DNA of 64,000 nt from Micromonospora coriariae (GTDB taxonomy: Bacteria; Actinomycetota; Actinomycetes; Mycobacteriales; Micromonosporaceae): the NCBI RefSeq assembly GCF_900091455.1, contig NZ_LT607412.1, positions 6,386,001 to 6,450,000 of the forward strand, read 5' to 3'. The position numbers were made by a program, and so were the translations under genes. This document shows, piece by piece, positions 7,393 to 15,861 of the stretch. The notes under the pieces are model-generated. The model was not told where the DNA came from. It saw only the letters and a program-made list of their open reading frames with translations, and did not search any database. Each line of letters begins with the position of its first letter. Positions within the stretch are counted from its first letter, which is position 1.

Positions 7393-8478
7393 TCAGACGA
7401 CGCCGGCGAGCGGTCCGGCGGCAGCGGTCGTGGTCGCCGGGAGCGAGACGGTCAGCGCGGTCGGCGCTCGCAGCGAGCTGCGTCCGGCGGCCCAGCTGTC
7501 CAGCAGGTGCGCGGCGAACAGCCGGTCCACCGCGAGGGCGGCCGCCGCGCCGAAGAGCACGTCACCGGCCAGTGCCGGCTCGGCGCGGACCAGACCGCCG
7601 CACAGGTCGTGCGCGGCGATCTGCTCGTGCACCGCGTCGGCCTCGACGTGCTCGTCGTAGAAGCGGGTGGCGACCTCGTCCAGGCCGAGCCGGCGCAACC
7701 CGTTGCCGTACCGGCGGTTCGGCACCGACGAGGTCATCTCAAAGGCGGCCAGGTGACCGAGCAGCGCGCCACGCAGGCGCCGGTGCAGCCCGAACAGCGA
7801 CATCAGGTTGTTGGTCGCCAGCGTCACCGCGGGCGCCGCGTCGATGTGGGCGCCGTAGTTGGTGTCCAGGCCCAGCCGGTCGAGCGTGCGCCGGAACAGC
7901 TCGGCGTGCATCCGGTCCAGCCGGCCGTTGCCGTACTCGTCGGTCTGGATCTCCACCAGGGCGGCCTTCGCCGGGCCGCCGAGGCGGGGCAGCGCCCAGC
8001 TGTGCGGATCCGCCTCGCGCAGGTGGTAGACCGAGCGGTGGGCGACGAACTCGCGGAACTGGGCGAGGTCGGCACGTCGCTGGAGGGTGGCCGCCAGCGC
8101 AGGCCCGTCGTCGGCCGCGACCAGCTCGGCCAGGGCCGCCGCCACCCCGGTGGGCGGCAGCGGCGGCGGGGGGGCCAGCCGGCGCAACGCCGCCTCGAAG
8201 GGCCGCTCGGCACGGGCCCGCAGGGCCAGCAGCGTCGGCTGCCACTCCCAGTCCTCATCCACCCCGCGCCAGCCCCGGTAGTGCAGCTCGTAGCAGAGGA
8301 ACAGGGTCAGCTGGAGATCCTCGTCGGCGAGCGGGTCCGCCGGGTCGAGGTCGGCACCGAGGCCCGCCGGCAGGTCGTGCGGCGGACGCCGCAGGGCAGC
8401 GGTCACCGCCGCGGAGAGCGGACCGCGCGGCTGCGGTAGGGGCGCGGGACCGTAACGACGGTCGGCGGGCTCCAGCAT
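7393..8478 (-). CDS. Iron-containing redox enzyme, haem-oxygenase-like fold
   Basis: 361 residues, almost entirely helical. Candidate metal ligands are spread as expected for haem-oxygenase-like di-iron oxidases: E-L-H-Y near residue 65, an E-I-Q-T-D-E-Y-G-N-G segment mid-protein, an H-A-E-L-F segment after it, and D-E-H-V-E-A-D-A-V-H-E near residue 275. That pattern and the length fit the Haem_oxygenase_2 / 'iron-containing redox enzyme' family, whose characterised members oxidise or cleave small organic substrates; this one's substrate cannot be read. The ATG follows GGAGGTCAC, a near-perfect ribosome site. A GTTT-N15-GGGCAT promoter lies 31-55 bp upstream. Confidence 0.8.
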   Translation of the reverse strand: MLEPADRRYGPAPLPQPRGPLSAAVTAALRRPPHDLPAGLGADLDPADPLADEDLQLTLFLCYELHYRGWRGVDEDWEWQPTLLALRARAERPFEAALRRLAPPPPLPPTGVAAALAELVAADDGPALAATLQRRADLAQFREFVAHRSVYHLREADPHSWALPRLGGPAKAALVEIQTDEYGNGRLDRMHAELFRRTLDRLGLDTNYGAHIDAAPAVTLATNNLMSLFGLHRRLRGALLGHLAAFEMTSSVPNRRYGNGLRRLGLDEVATRFYDEHVEADAVHEQIAAHDLCGGLVRAEPALAGDVLFGAAAALAVDRLFAAHLLDSWAAGRSSLRAPTALTVSLPATTTAAAGPLAGVV

Positions 8479-8508
8479 GTGACCTCCAGCGTCCTCGGGC
8501 CGCTACTG

Positions 8509-8533
8509 ATGCCCAGGCGGGCTACCGCTAAAC
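8509..8533 (-). promoter_or_regulatory. SigB/SigF-type promoter for the iron redox enzyme
   Basis: Read on the minus strand: GTTT (8533-8530), a 15-bp spacer, GGGCAT (8514-8509). One mismatch to GTTT-N15-GGGTAT. It overlaps the end of the upstream TPP-enzyme gene. Confidence 0.5.
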
Positions 8534-10282
8534 GAGGCCCTCCGCGTTCACGGTGAGCTCCACCTGCTCGCGAACCCGCCGGGCAGCCTCCCCGTCGGCG
8601 TACAGGCCTCGCAGGTCGGCGAAGGCCGGCTGCGGCGGCGCCAGTGGCACCGCGGCGTCGACCACCGCCTCCAGCACGCACGGCCGGTTCGCGGCGAGCG
8701 CCTCGTCCCAGCCCGCGCCGACCAGCTCCGGGCGGTCCACCCGGACGCCGTGCAGCCCGAGCAGCCGCGCCCAGCCGGCGTACGGCACGTCCGGGCGGCG
8801 CTGCGCCGGGTCGGACGACGTCTGCCGCCCGCCGCCCATGCCGGAGTGGTCGCGGTTGTTGAGCACCAGCACCACGAGCCGCGGATCGCGCCACTCCTGC
8901 CAGAGGTGCGCGACGGTGATCAGCTCGGCGAGACCGTTGAGTTGCATGGCGCCGTCGCCGACCAGCGCGAGCACCGGTTGGTCGGGGGCGGCGAGCTTGG
9001 CGGCCACCGCGTACGGCAGGGCGCAGCCCATCGAGCCGAGGGTGCCGCACAGCTGCGCGTTCACCCCGGGTGGCAGGACGAGATGCCGGGCGTACCAGTA
9101 GAGGACCGAGCCGACGTCCACCGCGACCGCGCCGACGGCCGGCAACCGGGTGGACAGCTCCTGGAGCACGAGCTGCGGGTTGACGGGTTCGGCCGGTGTG
9201 GCGGCCCGGTCGGCGGCGGCCGACCGCCACCGGTCCACCGAACTCTCCACAGTGGCGCGCCACTGCTGGTTGGGCCGGTGCGGCACCCGCGCCAGCAGCG
9301 CCCGAAGCGTCTCGGCGGCGTCACCCACGAGCGGCACGTCGGCCGGGTACCGGGTGCCGATCCGCCGCCCGTCGATGTCGATCTGGACGGTCCGCGCCTG
9401 ACCGGGCATCGGGAAGTAGTCCGTCCACGGGTCGTTGGTGCCCACCATGAGCAGCGTGTCGCAGCCGCCCATCAGCTCCGCCGCGGACGAGGTGCCGACC
9501 TCGCCGAGCACCCCGGCGTGGTAGGGCAGCCGCTCGTCGAGCACCGGCTTGCCCAGCAGCGAGGTGGCCACCCCGGCGCCGAGCCGGTCGGCCAACTCGA
9601 TGATCTCCCCGGCCGCGTCCCGGCCACCCTGACCCACCAGGATCGCCGTGCGCTGGCCGCTGCCGAGCAGCTGCGCGGCGGCGTCGAGGTCCATGTCGTG
9701 CGGCAGCACCCGGGCCAGCGGCACGCCCGGGGTCGCCGAGATCACGCCGACCGACTGCGGCTGCAGGTCGGGCACCACGGCCTCCTGCAACTGCCGGGGC
9801 AGCACCACGCAGGTCGGGTTGCGGGTCACCGCCGCCGTGCGGAACGCCTGGTCCAGCAGCGCGGGTATGTCCTCGGGCCGGCGGCCGTACTGCACGAACT
9901 GGTTGCACACGTCCCCGAAGAGCCGACTGAGCCCGATCTGCTGGTGCGCGCCGCCGAGCGGCCCGGAGATGTCCTCGCCGATGATCGCCACGACCGGCGT
10001 GCTGTCCAGCTTGGCGTCGTAGAGGCCGTTGAGCAGTTGGACCGCGCTGGGCCCCTGGGTCGCCAGGCAGACCCCGATGCCGCCGGTGAACTTGGCGTGC
10101 CCGGTGGCCATGAAGGAGGCCGTCTCCTCGTGCCGGGCCGGAACGAAGGCCGGGTCACCGCCCGTGCGGTCCAGCGCCTCGACCAGCGGGGCGATCGCCG
10201 CGCCCGGATACCCGAAGGCGCGCGGCACCCGCCAGGCCAGGAGCCGCTCCACCACCAGGTCGGCGACGCTGCGCTCAGCCAT
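8528..10282 (-). CDS. Thiamine-diphosphate-dependent enzyme (pyruvate oxidase/acetolactate synthase type)
   Basis: 584 residues with the three-domain layout of the POX/AHAS family. The N-terminal PYR domain has the activating glutamate in R-H-E-E-T-A-S-F. A central Rossmann-like domain contains the V-G-Q-G-G segment. The C-terminal PP domain has the cofactor motif G-D-G-A-M-Q-L-N-G followed about 25 residues later by N-N. Such enzymes act on pyruvate or similar 2-oxo acids; I cannot separate oxidase, decarboxylase and ligase activity here. The ATG at 10282 overlaps the stop of the upstream baeRF gene by 8 nt (ATGgcTGA), indicating translational coupling. Upstream in-frame codons lack a ribosome site. 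Confidence 0.85.
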   Translation of the reverse strand: MAERSVADLVVERLLAWRVPRAFGYPGAAIAPLVEALDRTGGDPAFVPARHEETASFMATGHAKFTGGIGVCLATQGPSAVQLLNGLYDAKLDSTPVVAIIGEDISGPLGGAHQQIGLSRLFGDVCNQFVQYGRRPEDIPALLDQAFRTAAVTRNPTCVVLPRQLQEAVVPDLQPQSVGVISATPGVPLARVLPHDMDLDAAAQLLGSGQRTAILVGQGGRDAAGEIIELADRLGAGVATSLLGKPVLDERLPYHAGVLGEVGTSSAAELMGGCDTLLMVGTNDPWTDYFPMPGQARTVQIDIDGRRIGTRYPADVPLVGDAAETLRALLARVPHRPNQQWRATVESSVDRWRSAAADRAATPAEPVNPQLVLQELSTRLPAVGAVAVDVGSVLYWYARHLVLPPGVNAQLCGTLGSMGCALPYAVAAKLAAPDQPVLALVGDGAMQLNGLAELITVAHLWQEWRDPRLVVLVLNNRDHSGMGGGRQTSSDPAQRRPDVPYAGWARLLGLHGVRVDRPELVGAGWDEALAANRPCVLEAVVDAAVPLAPPQPAFADLRGLYADGEAARRVREQVELTVNAEGLV

Positions 10283-11399
10283 TGCCGCGCCCGGGCGTGC
10301 CGGCATCGACGTACCGCAGCACCGCGCCGACGCCGTCGGTGAGCTCGGGCGCCTCCTCCGGGCCCAGCACGGTCAGCGCCGCGTCGGTGCCGACAAGTGC
10401 CCGGACCAGCGCCGCGTCGGCGCGGACCCGTTGCGGGTCGGTCACCGACATCGCCGCCAGCTGTCCCGGGTCGACGGCGATCTCGGTCGGCTCGGGGCCG
10501 ATCCACAGCTCGCCGTTGGCCGACGGATCGTCGACGAGCAGCATGGTGTCCACCTGGTTGCGTTGCAGGGCCGAGACGACCGCGTCGAGCCCGGCGCCGA
10601 CGTCCTCCTGCACGCCGAACCGGTCCAGCGCGGCGGAGATCCGCTGATCGGCGACCTCCGCGATGGTCTGCACGGTGAGGTCGTCCAGCAGTGTCTGGTC
10701 GGCGCCGCCGGCCCGCGAGCCCGCGTCGGTACGCACCATCGCGTCCTGCCAACGCTCGGGCATCTGGGCGGCGATCATCCCGGTGGCGCGGACATCGCCG
10801 GCGATGACCACCACCTCCGCGCCGACCTTGTCGGCCAGCTGCACGGTCGCCGCGGTGACGTCACCGGCGTTGTGGTGCCAGGCCTCCATGGCGGCCTTCT
10901 GGTAGATGTCCTGGGACCAGCCGCCCGGCTGCGGCTTGCGCAGCGGGAAGGTCTCCCGGCCGACGACGTGTGCCCGCCGGGGTACGCCGCCCGCGCTTAT
11001 CGCGATCGCGTCGGCGCCGGTCCGGTCGGCCAGCACCCGCACCCACGCCACCTGTTCGCCGCGCTGGGCCAGCAGCGGCATCACGTGCGGCAGTGGCGCG
11101 TAACTGGCCAGGTCGCGCAGTGGTGGCGCGGAGAGGTACTCGGAGAGCACCACCCGACCGCGGGTGGCGAAGACCGCGAGGCCGTAGTCCCCGACCATCG
11201 GGTCGTGGCCACGGATCACCCGGTCCAGCGCGGCGACGGTCGCCTCGTCCGCGCCCTGGTCGGTCAGTTGACGCGCCAGGGCACGCCAGCGTAGCGCCAG
11301 CGCCGGGTGGGCGTCCTCCGTGTCGGCGGAGGCGTCCAGGTACACCGAGCACCACGGCCCGGGTCGGTCGTAGAGCGGGCGCAGGAAGGACAGCTGCAT
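10275..11399 (-). CDS. Vms1/eRF1-like protein of the bacterial baeRF2 (Rv2629-like) family
   Basis: 374 residues resembling Mycobacterium Rv2629 and the baeRF2 group of release-factor-like proteins. It has an N-terminal alpha/beta part, then a V-V-V-I-A-G-D-V-R segment of the release-factor core and a C-terminal V-D-T-M-L-L-V-D-D segment. Eukaryotic Vms1/ANKZF1 relatives cleave peptidyl-tRNA on stalled ribosomes, and a ribosome-rescue role is inferred from that. No GGQ motif is visible. AAAGGGG precedes the ATG. The gene overlaps the TPP-enzyme gene by 8 nt, an operon without an obvious shared pathway. Confidence 0.7.
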   Translation of the reverse strand: MQLSFLRPLYDRPGPWCSVYLDASADTEDAHPALALRWRALARQLTDQGADEATVAALDRVIRGHDPMVGDYGLAVFATRGRVVLSEYLSAPPLRDLASYAPLPHVMPLLAQRGEQVAWVRVLADRTGADAIAISAGGVPRRAHVVGRETFPLRKPQPGGWSQDIYQKAAMEAWHHNAGDVTAATVQLADKVGAEVVVIAGDVRATGMIAAQMPERWQDAMVRTDAGSRAGGADQTLLDDLTVQTIAEVADQRISAALDRFGVQEDVGAGLDAVVSALQRNQVDTMLLVDDPSANGELWIGPEPTEIAVDPGQLAAMSVTDPQRVRADAALVRALVGTDAALTVLGPEEAPELTDGVGAVLRYVDAGTPGRGNG

Positions 11400-11550
11400 G
11401 CTCGACCCCTTTCCAGCTCGGCCCCCCGCTTACCCGGGTCGCCCGGGATGTCACCTCGCGGCCGTGAGCCCGTGACCAGGTTTCATTCACGTCGTTCAAC
11501 CGGGGACGTCGATACGATGCGTGAACGGAAGCGGACTCTCGGTGGTGGAG

Positions 11551-12090
11551 ATGGACAGCGGACTCGATACCCGACGGATCGTGCACCCGACGGAGCGGAT
11601 CGTCACCGGGCGGTTGGTACGCCTGCTCGACGGCTACACGCGCGAGGTGCGCATCGGCCAGCCGGTGCTGGTCGCGGTGCTCGCCGCGGCCGCGTTCGCC
11701 GCGCTCCCCGCCCTGCTGCTGCGCTCGCTCTTCTCCACCGGGGGTGGCGGCACCCGGCGGCGCTGGAAAGAGCTGAAGCAGGGGCCTGAGTACCTGGTCA
11801 CCCCGGTGCGGCTGCGCAACACCGCCGGCCAGCTCTGCGAGGTGGAGCTGCACGGCCACCTGCCGCAGAGCGCCCTGCACCCCGCCGACCAGGTGCAGCT
11901 GACCCTGCGCCCGCAACGCGACCCGGAGCTGCCGCCCCGGATCGAGCGGATCGTCAACCTCACCACCGGGCAGCTGCTCACCCCGCGTACCGCGACGCTC
12001 TGGTCGCATCTCGGCCCGCCGCTGCTGTTGCAGGCGGTGCTGGGCGCGCTGCTGCTCGCCGGCGTCACGGCCTGCTCCGCGCTGACCTGA
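11551..12090 (+). CDS. Hypothetical protein with two membrane helices
   Basis: About 179 residues. A hydrophobic helix (V-L-V-A-V-L-A-A-A-A-F-A-A-L-P) lies near residues 38-60, a soluble beta-rich middle follows, and a second helix (L-L-L-Q-A-V-L-G-A-L-L-L-A-G-V) sits at the C terminus. The likely topology is two anchors around a soluble domain of about 90 residues. The ATG at 11551 directly follows GGTGGTGGAG, but spacing is tight; an in-frame GTG at 11521 is an alternative. No family recognised. Confidence 0.55.
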   Translation: MDSGLDTRRIVHPTERIVTGRLVRLLDGYTREVRIGQPVLVAVLAAAAFAALPALLLRSLFSTGGGGTRRRWKELKQGPEYLVTPVRLRNTAGQLCEVELHGHLPQSALHPADQVQLTLRPQRDPELPPRIERIVNLTTGQLLTPRTATLWSHLGPPLLLQAVLGALLLAGVTACSALT

Positions 12091-12140
12091 CCGCCCGGGT
12101 CCGGGTTTCCGGGCCCGCCCGGGTGGGCACCGGCACCTGC

Positions 12141-13001
12141 ATGTTTCCCGGATTCACCCTCGACGAGATCGACGTCGGCCCGGTACGCCTGCGGGTGCGC
12201 CACGGCGGGTCCGGCTCGCCGGTGGTGCTGCTGCACGGCCATCCGCGTACCCACGCGACCTGGCACCGGGTGGCGCCGCTGCTCGCCGAGCGGCACACGG
12301 TGATCTGCCCCGACCTGCGTGGGTACGGCGGGTCGACGAAGCCGGCGGAGACCGCCGACCACTCCGCGTACGCCAAGCGGGCGATGGCTCGTGACGTGGT
12401 CGCGCTGCTCGACGCGCTCGGCCACGAGCGGGCCGCGGTGGTCGGCCACGACCGCGGCGCCTACGCCGCGATGCGCACCGCGCTGGACCATCCGGACCGG
12501 GTCAGCCGGCTCGGTGTGCTCGACGGGGTGCCGATCGGTGCCGCACTCGCCGACTGTGACGCCCGTTTTGCCGCCCGCTGGTGGCACTGGTTCTTTCTCG
12601 CCCAGACCGACAAGCCGGCGGAACGGGTGATCAACGCGGATCCGGACGCCTGGTACGGCGGCTCGCCCGCCGAGATGGGCGAGGAGGCGTACGCGGACTA
12701 CTCCCGGGCGATCCACGACCCGGCCACCGTCCACGCGATGTGCGAGGACTACCGGGCCGGCCTCGGCCCGGACCGGGCGGCCGACGACGCGGACCGCGCC
12801 GCCGGCCGGAGGATCGGCTGCCCGGTGCTGTTCGTCTGGGCCGAGCGCGACGACATGGTGGAGTTGCACGGCGACCCGGCGGCGATCTGGCGGGAGTGGG
12901 CCGACGACGTCCGGGCCATGTCGATCGACTCGGGCCACCACATGGCCGAGGAGGCGCCGGAGCCTCTCGCTGCCGTACTCGCCGACTTCCTGGCCGACTG
13001 A
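12141..13001 (+). CDS. Alpha/beta hydrolase of the haloacetate (fluoroacetate) dehalogenase group
   Basis: About 286 residues. Motifs in order are H-G-H-P-R-T-H (oxyanion-hole loop), G-H-D-R-G-A-Y (nucleophile elbow with Asp), W-W-H-W-F-F (cap), N-A-D-P-D-A-W-Y-G-G, and S-G-H-H-M-A-E-E with the catalytic histidine. An Asp nucleophile and the W-H-W cap motif are typical of fluoroacetate dehalogenases. In the characterised Rhodopseudomonas enzyme the elbow reads D-R-G-G-R with two carboxylate-binding arginines; here the second is tyrosine, so substrate range may differ, and an epoxide-hydrolase-like activity is possible. The ATG at 12141 fits the family N terminus (F-P-G-F); a GTG at 12123 is an alternative. 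Confidence 0.75.
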   Translation: MFPGFTLDEIDVGPVRLRVRHGGSGSPVVLLHGHPRTHATWHRVAPLLAERHTVICPDLRGYGGSTKPAETADHSAYAKRAMARDVVALLDALGHERAAVVGHDRGAYAAMRTALDHPDRVSRLGVLDGVPIGAALADCDARFAARWWHWFFLAQTDKPAERVINADPDAWYGGSPAEMGEEAYADYSRAIHDPATVHAMCEDYRAGLGPDRAADDADRAAGRRIGCPVLFVWAERDDMVELHGDPAAIWREWADDVRAMSIDSGHHMAEEAPEPLAAVLADFLAD

Positions 13002-13042
13002 CCGGTCAGCGCGGCCGGTGGCGGATCAGCGCGACGTGCCGC

Positions 13043-13381
13043 TCAGCCGACCGGGGCGGGCTCGCGGGCCGGTCGGCGGGCGGACCCGAGCATGCCCCGG
13101 CGGCGGGCCCAGCGCTCGAAGGCCAGTGTGGCGAACGGGGGCACCGCGCAGGCCAGCGCCGCGACCGTGACCAGCAGGCTCCACCTGTGCAACCGGGCCA
13201 CCGCCAGCACCAGCAGGACGTACGCGACGAACAGGCCGCCGTGGATCGGGCCGAAGATCTTGACGCCCAGCTCGTTCTCCGGCGGACCGTACTTGACCAC
13301 CATGCCGACCAGCAGGGCCAGCCAGGAGCACGCCTCGGCGATCGCCGCCGCGACGAAGAGCCGGGTCACCTTCTCACGCAT
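13043..13381 (-). CDS. DUF3817 small membrane protein
   Basis: 112 residues with three hydrophobic helices (about 8-26, 42-61 and 66-85) and a basic C-terminal tail. The conserved G-P-I-H-G-G-L-F-V-A-Y segment is diagnostic of DUF3817, a family of unknown function in actinobacterial membranes. A GTG 6 nt upstream (13387) is an equally possible start. It converges with the hydrolase gene, with only 41 bp between stops. Confidence 0.8.
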   Translation of the reverse strand: MREKVTRLFVAAAIAEACSWLALLVGMVVKYGPPENELGVKIFGPIHGGLFVAYVLLVLAVARLHRWSLLVTVAALACAVPPFATLAFERWARRRGMLGSARRPAREPAPVG

Positions 13382-13562
13382 TCCCACGCCACCACCTCTC
13401 GGGCGGCAATGCTATCGGTGCGCGCCGGCCGCACCGGAGTGGACCACGCGGGCGCGACAGGGATCACCGGGCGCACAGCTGGGTAGGAAGGGACCATCGG
13501 GTCTTCCCCGCCCGCCCGGCACGTGCGAGGTTAGGGGGACCAGCGGTGACAGGGTGGTGACC

Positions 13563-15041
13563 ATGGGCGAGGATGTCGGCGTACGCACCTTCAGCCGGGA
13601 GGATCGGGCCCGCTACCGGGACAAGGTCCGCCGTTGCCTGGATGTCTTCGCCGAGATGCTGCGCGAGTCGCGGTTCGACATCGACCGGCCACTGACCGGG
13701 CTGGAGATCGAGCTGAACCTGGTCGACCAGGATTCGATGCCGGCGATGCGCAACGCCGACGTGCTGGCGGAGATCGCCGACCCGAGCTTCCAGACCGAGC
13801 TGGGCCAGTTCAACATCGAGATCAACGTGGCGCCCCGCCGGTTGACCGGCACCGGCACCGCCGAGTTCGAGGAGCACGTGCGGGCCAGCCTCAACGCCGC
13901 GGAGGAGAAGGCCCGCGCGATCGGCGCCCACATGGTCATGATCGGCATCCTGCCGACGTTGCGCCCCGAACACCTGACCGCCGAGACGCTCTCGCAGAAC
14001 CCCCGGTACGCGCTGCTCAACGAGCAGATCTTCGCCGCCCGCGGCGAGGACCTGCCGATCGCCATCAGCGGTGTGGAACGGTTGGCGGTCACCGCCGACA
14101 CGATCACCCCGGAGGCGGCCTGCACCAGCACGCAGTTCCACCTCCAGGTCAGCCCGGGCCAGTTCGCCGACTACTGGAACGCCGCCCAGGCGATCGCCGG
14201 AATCCAGGTCGCCCTCGGCGCGAACGCGCCGCTGTTCTTCGGGCGGGAGTTGTGGCGGGAGACCCGCATCCCGCTGTTCCAGCAGGCCACCGACACCCGG
14301 TCGGAGGAGATCAAGGCGCAGGGCGTACGACCCCGGGTCTGGTTCGGCGAGCGCTGGATCACCAACGTGTTCGACCTGTTCGAGGAGAACGTCCGCTACT
14401 TCCCGGCGCTGCTGCCGGTCTGCGACCCGGAGGACCCGGCGCAGGCGCTGGCCGCCGGTGAGGTGCCCCGGCTCGCCGAGTTGCGGCTGCACAACGGCAC
14501 GGTCTACCGGTGGAACCGGCCCGTGTACGACGTGTCTCGTGGGCGGCCGCACCTGCGGGTGGAGAACCGGGTGCTGCCCGCCGGGCCGACCGTGCTGGAC
14601 ACCATCGCCAACGGCGCCTTCTACTTCGGGCTGGTGCGGGCCCTGGCCGAGTCGGACCGGCCGCTGTGGTCGCAGATGTCGTTCAGCGCCGCCGAGGAAA
14701 ACTTCACCAGCTGCGCCCGGTACGGCATCGACGCGCAGGTCTTCTGGCCCGGTTTGGGCTACCTGCCGGTCACCGAGCTGGTGCTGCGCCGGCTGCTGCC
14801 GTTGGCGCACCACGGCCTGGACCGCTGGGGGTTGGACCCGGGCGAGCGTGACCGGCTGCTGGGCATCATCGAGCAGCGCTGCCTGACCGGGCGCAACGGC
14901 GCGACGTGGCAGGTGGAGACGCTGCACCGGCTGGAGTCCGCGGACCACCTGGACCGGCCGGCGGCGCTGCGCGAGGTGGTCCGGCACTACGTGACGCTGA
15001 TGCACAGCAACCGGCCGGTGCACGACTGGCCCATCCCCTGA
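13563..15041 (+). CDS. GCS2-type carboxylate-amine / glutamate-cysteine ligase family protein
   Basis: 492 residues. L-T-G-L-E-I-E-L-N-L-V-D near residue 42 and G-Q-F-N-I-E-I-N-V-A-P near 85 are acidic, metal/ATP-binding strands typical of glutamate-cysteine ligase-like enzymes; R-V-E-N-R-V-L-P-A-G-P lies later in the fold. The family joins an amino acid to a carboxylate using ATP. Since actinobacteria make mycothiol, the substrate may not be glutamate plus cysteine, and none can be assigned. The frame is open 470 bp further 5', but the first ATG with a purine-rich upstream stretch, and where protein-like codon use begins, is 13563. It is monocistronic. Confidence 0.8.
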   Translation: MGEDVGVRTFSREDRARYRDKVRRCLDVFAEMLRESRFDIDRPLTGLEIELNLVDQDSMPAMRNADVLAEIADPSFQTELGQFNIEINVAPRRLTGTGTAEFEEHVRASLNAAEEKARAIGAHMVMIGILPTLRPEHLTAETLSQNPRYALLNEQIFAARGEDLPIAISGVERLAVTADTITPEAACTSTQFHLQVSPGQFADYWNAAQAIAGIQVALGANAPLFFGRELWRETRIPLFQQATDTRSEEIKAQGVRPRVWFGERWITNVFDLFEENVRYFPALLPVCDPEDPAQALAAGEVPRLAELRLHNGTVYRWNRPVYDVSRGRPHLRVENRVLPAGPTVLDTIANGAFYFGLVRALAESDRPLWSQMSFSAAEENFTSCARYGIDAQVFWPGLGYLPVTELVLRRLLPLAHHGLDRWGLDPGERDRLLGIIEQRCLTGRNGATWQVETLHRLESADHLDRPAALREVVRHYVTLMHSNRPVHDWPIP

Positions 15042-15065
15042 ACCGGCCCGACCCCTGAGCGGACG

Positions 15066-15638
15066 TCACTCCCCCGAACGGTCCCAGGGTGACGGGTCGT
15101 CGCGAAGCCTGCTGTAGAGGTACCCGTCACGCCACTGGCCAGCTCGAAACTCGCTGGCCCGCACGACGCCTTCGAGCTGGAAGCCGGCCTTCTCCAGCGA
15201 CCGCTGCTCGGCGACGTTCTCTGGATGGGTGCCGGCCTGGATGCGCTGCGCCGGGGTGTGCTCGAACAGGTAGTCGCAGAGCAGCGCCTGGGCCCGCCAG
15301 CCGATGCCGCGCCCACGCCACGCCGGCAGCAGCGCGATCCCGATCTCCCAGTACGACGCCATGCCGCTGTAGCGCCCCGAGAGGTAGCTGACGAAACCGG
15401 CGGCGGCCTGGTCCGGCTCGACCTGGACGATGAGCCGCCCGTCGTCGGCGCCCAGCCAGCCGTCGGCGGCGAACCGCCGCGCGGGTGAACCCGGGTCACG
15501 GAAGCCGGACCAGTCCAACCCGATCAGCCCCGGCTCGGTGCAGAACCGCCGGAACATCTCCAGGTCGGCCTCGCCGACCGGCCGCAGCCGGACTGCGAGA
15601 TCGTCCTTCGCGGGCACCGCTGTGACATCACTCCCCAT
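15066..15638 (-). CDS. GNAT-family N-acetyltransferase (RimJ/RimL type)
   Basis: 190 residues. It starts with [14 protein letters not shown], the usual first strand of RimJ/RimL acetyltransferases, and carries the acetyl-CoA pyrophosphate loop [12 protein letters not shown] late segment ([13 protein letters not shown]) matches the family's asparagine-containing motif. The acceptor is unknown: candidates are a protein N terminus, an aminoglycoside or another amine. ATG 15638 was preferred over GTG 15647; neither has a strong ribosome site. Confidence 0.85.
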   Translation of the reverse strand: MGSDVTAVPAKDDLAVRLRPVGEADLEMFRRFCTEPGLIGLDWSGFRDPGSPARRFAADGWLGADDGRLIVQVEPDQAAAGFVSYLSGRYSGMASYWEIGIALLPAWRGRGIGWRAQALLCDYLFEHTPAQRIQAGTHPENVAEQRSLEKAGFQLEGVVRASEFRAGQWRDGYLYSRLRDDPSPWDRSGE

Positions 15639-15806
15639 TGCCGACACGCTAGTGGCCCCGCATCCGCCCCGCGCGATCGCCTCGCGCGCCGACCCCAGGC
15701 CATCGATCGACGCCGTGGCGGGGACACTCGCGGTTCACGCCGGAGCCCCGTGCGCGCCAGCTGCCTGGTCCCGGCCCGATGGTCATCGTTTGACTAAGGT
15801 AGGCGG

Positions 15807-15855
15807 CGGTGCCGGGAAGACTGGTCTGCAGTTCCATTACCGACCCCACCGGAGG
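15807..15855 (+). promoter_or_regulatory. Candidate structured mRNA leader of nhaA
   Basis: Positions 15809-15829 read GTGCCGGGAAG-A-CTGGTC-T-GC and match the leader of the downstream ABC operon at 19 of 21 positions. CGGTG (15807-15811) can pair with CACCG (15847-15851), and GGTC (15823-15826) with GACC (15842-15845). The outer stem ends on the first G of the nhaA Shine-Dalgarno GGAGG (15851-15855). This suggests translational control. I do not recall a named RNA class with this sequence. Confidence 0.5.
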
Positions 15856-15861
15856 ATCCCG

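Noticed and set aside
11420..11445. GGGTAA preceded by GGTG at 16 bp on the minus strand upstream of the baeRF gene
   Set aside because: The -35 part matches only two of four GTTT bases; too weak to call a SigB/SigF promoter.
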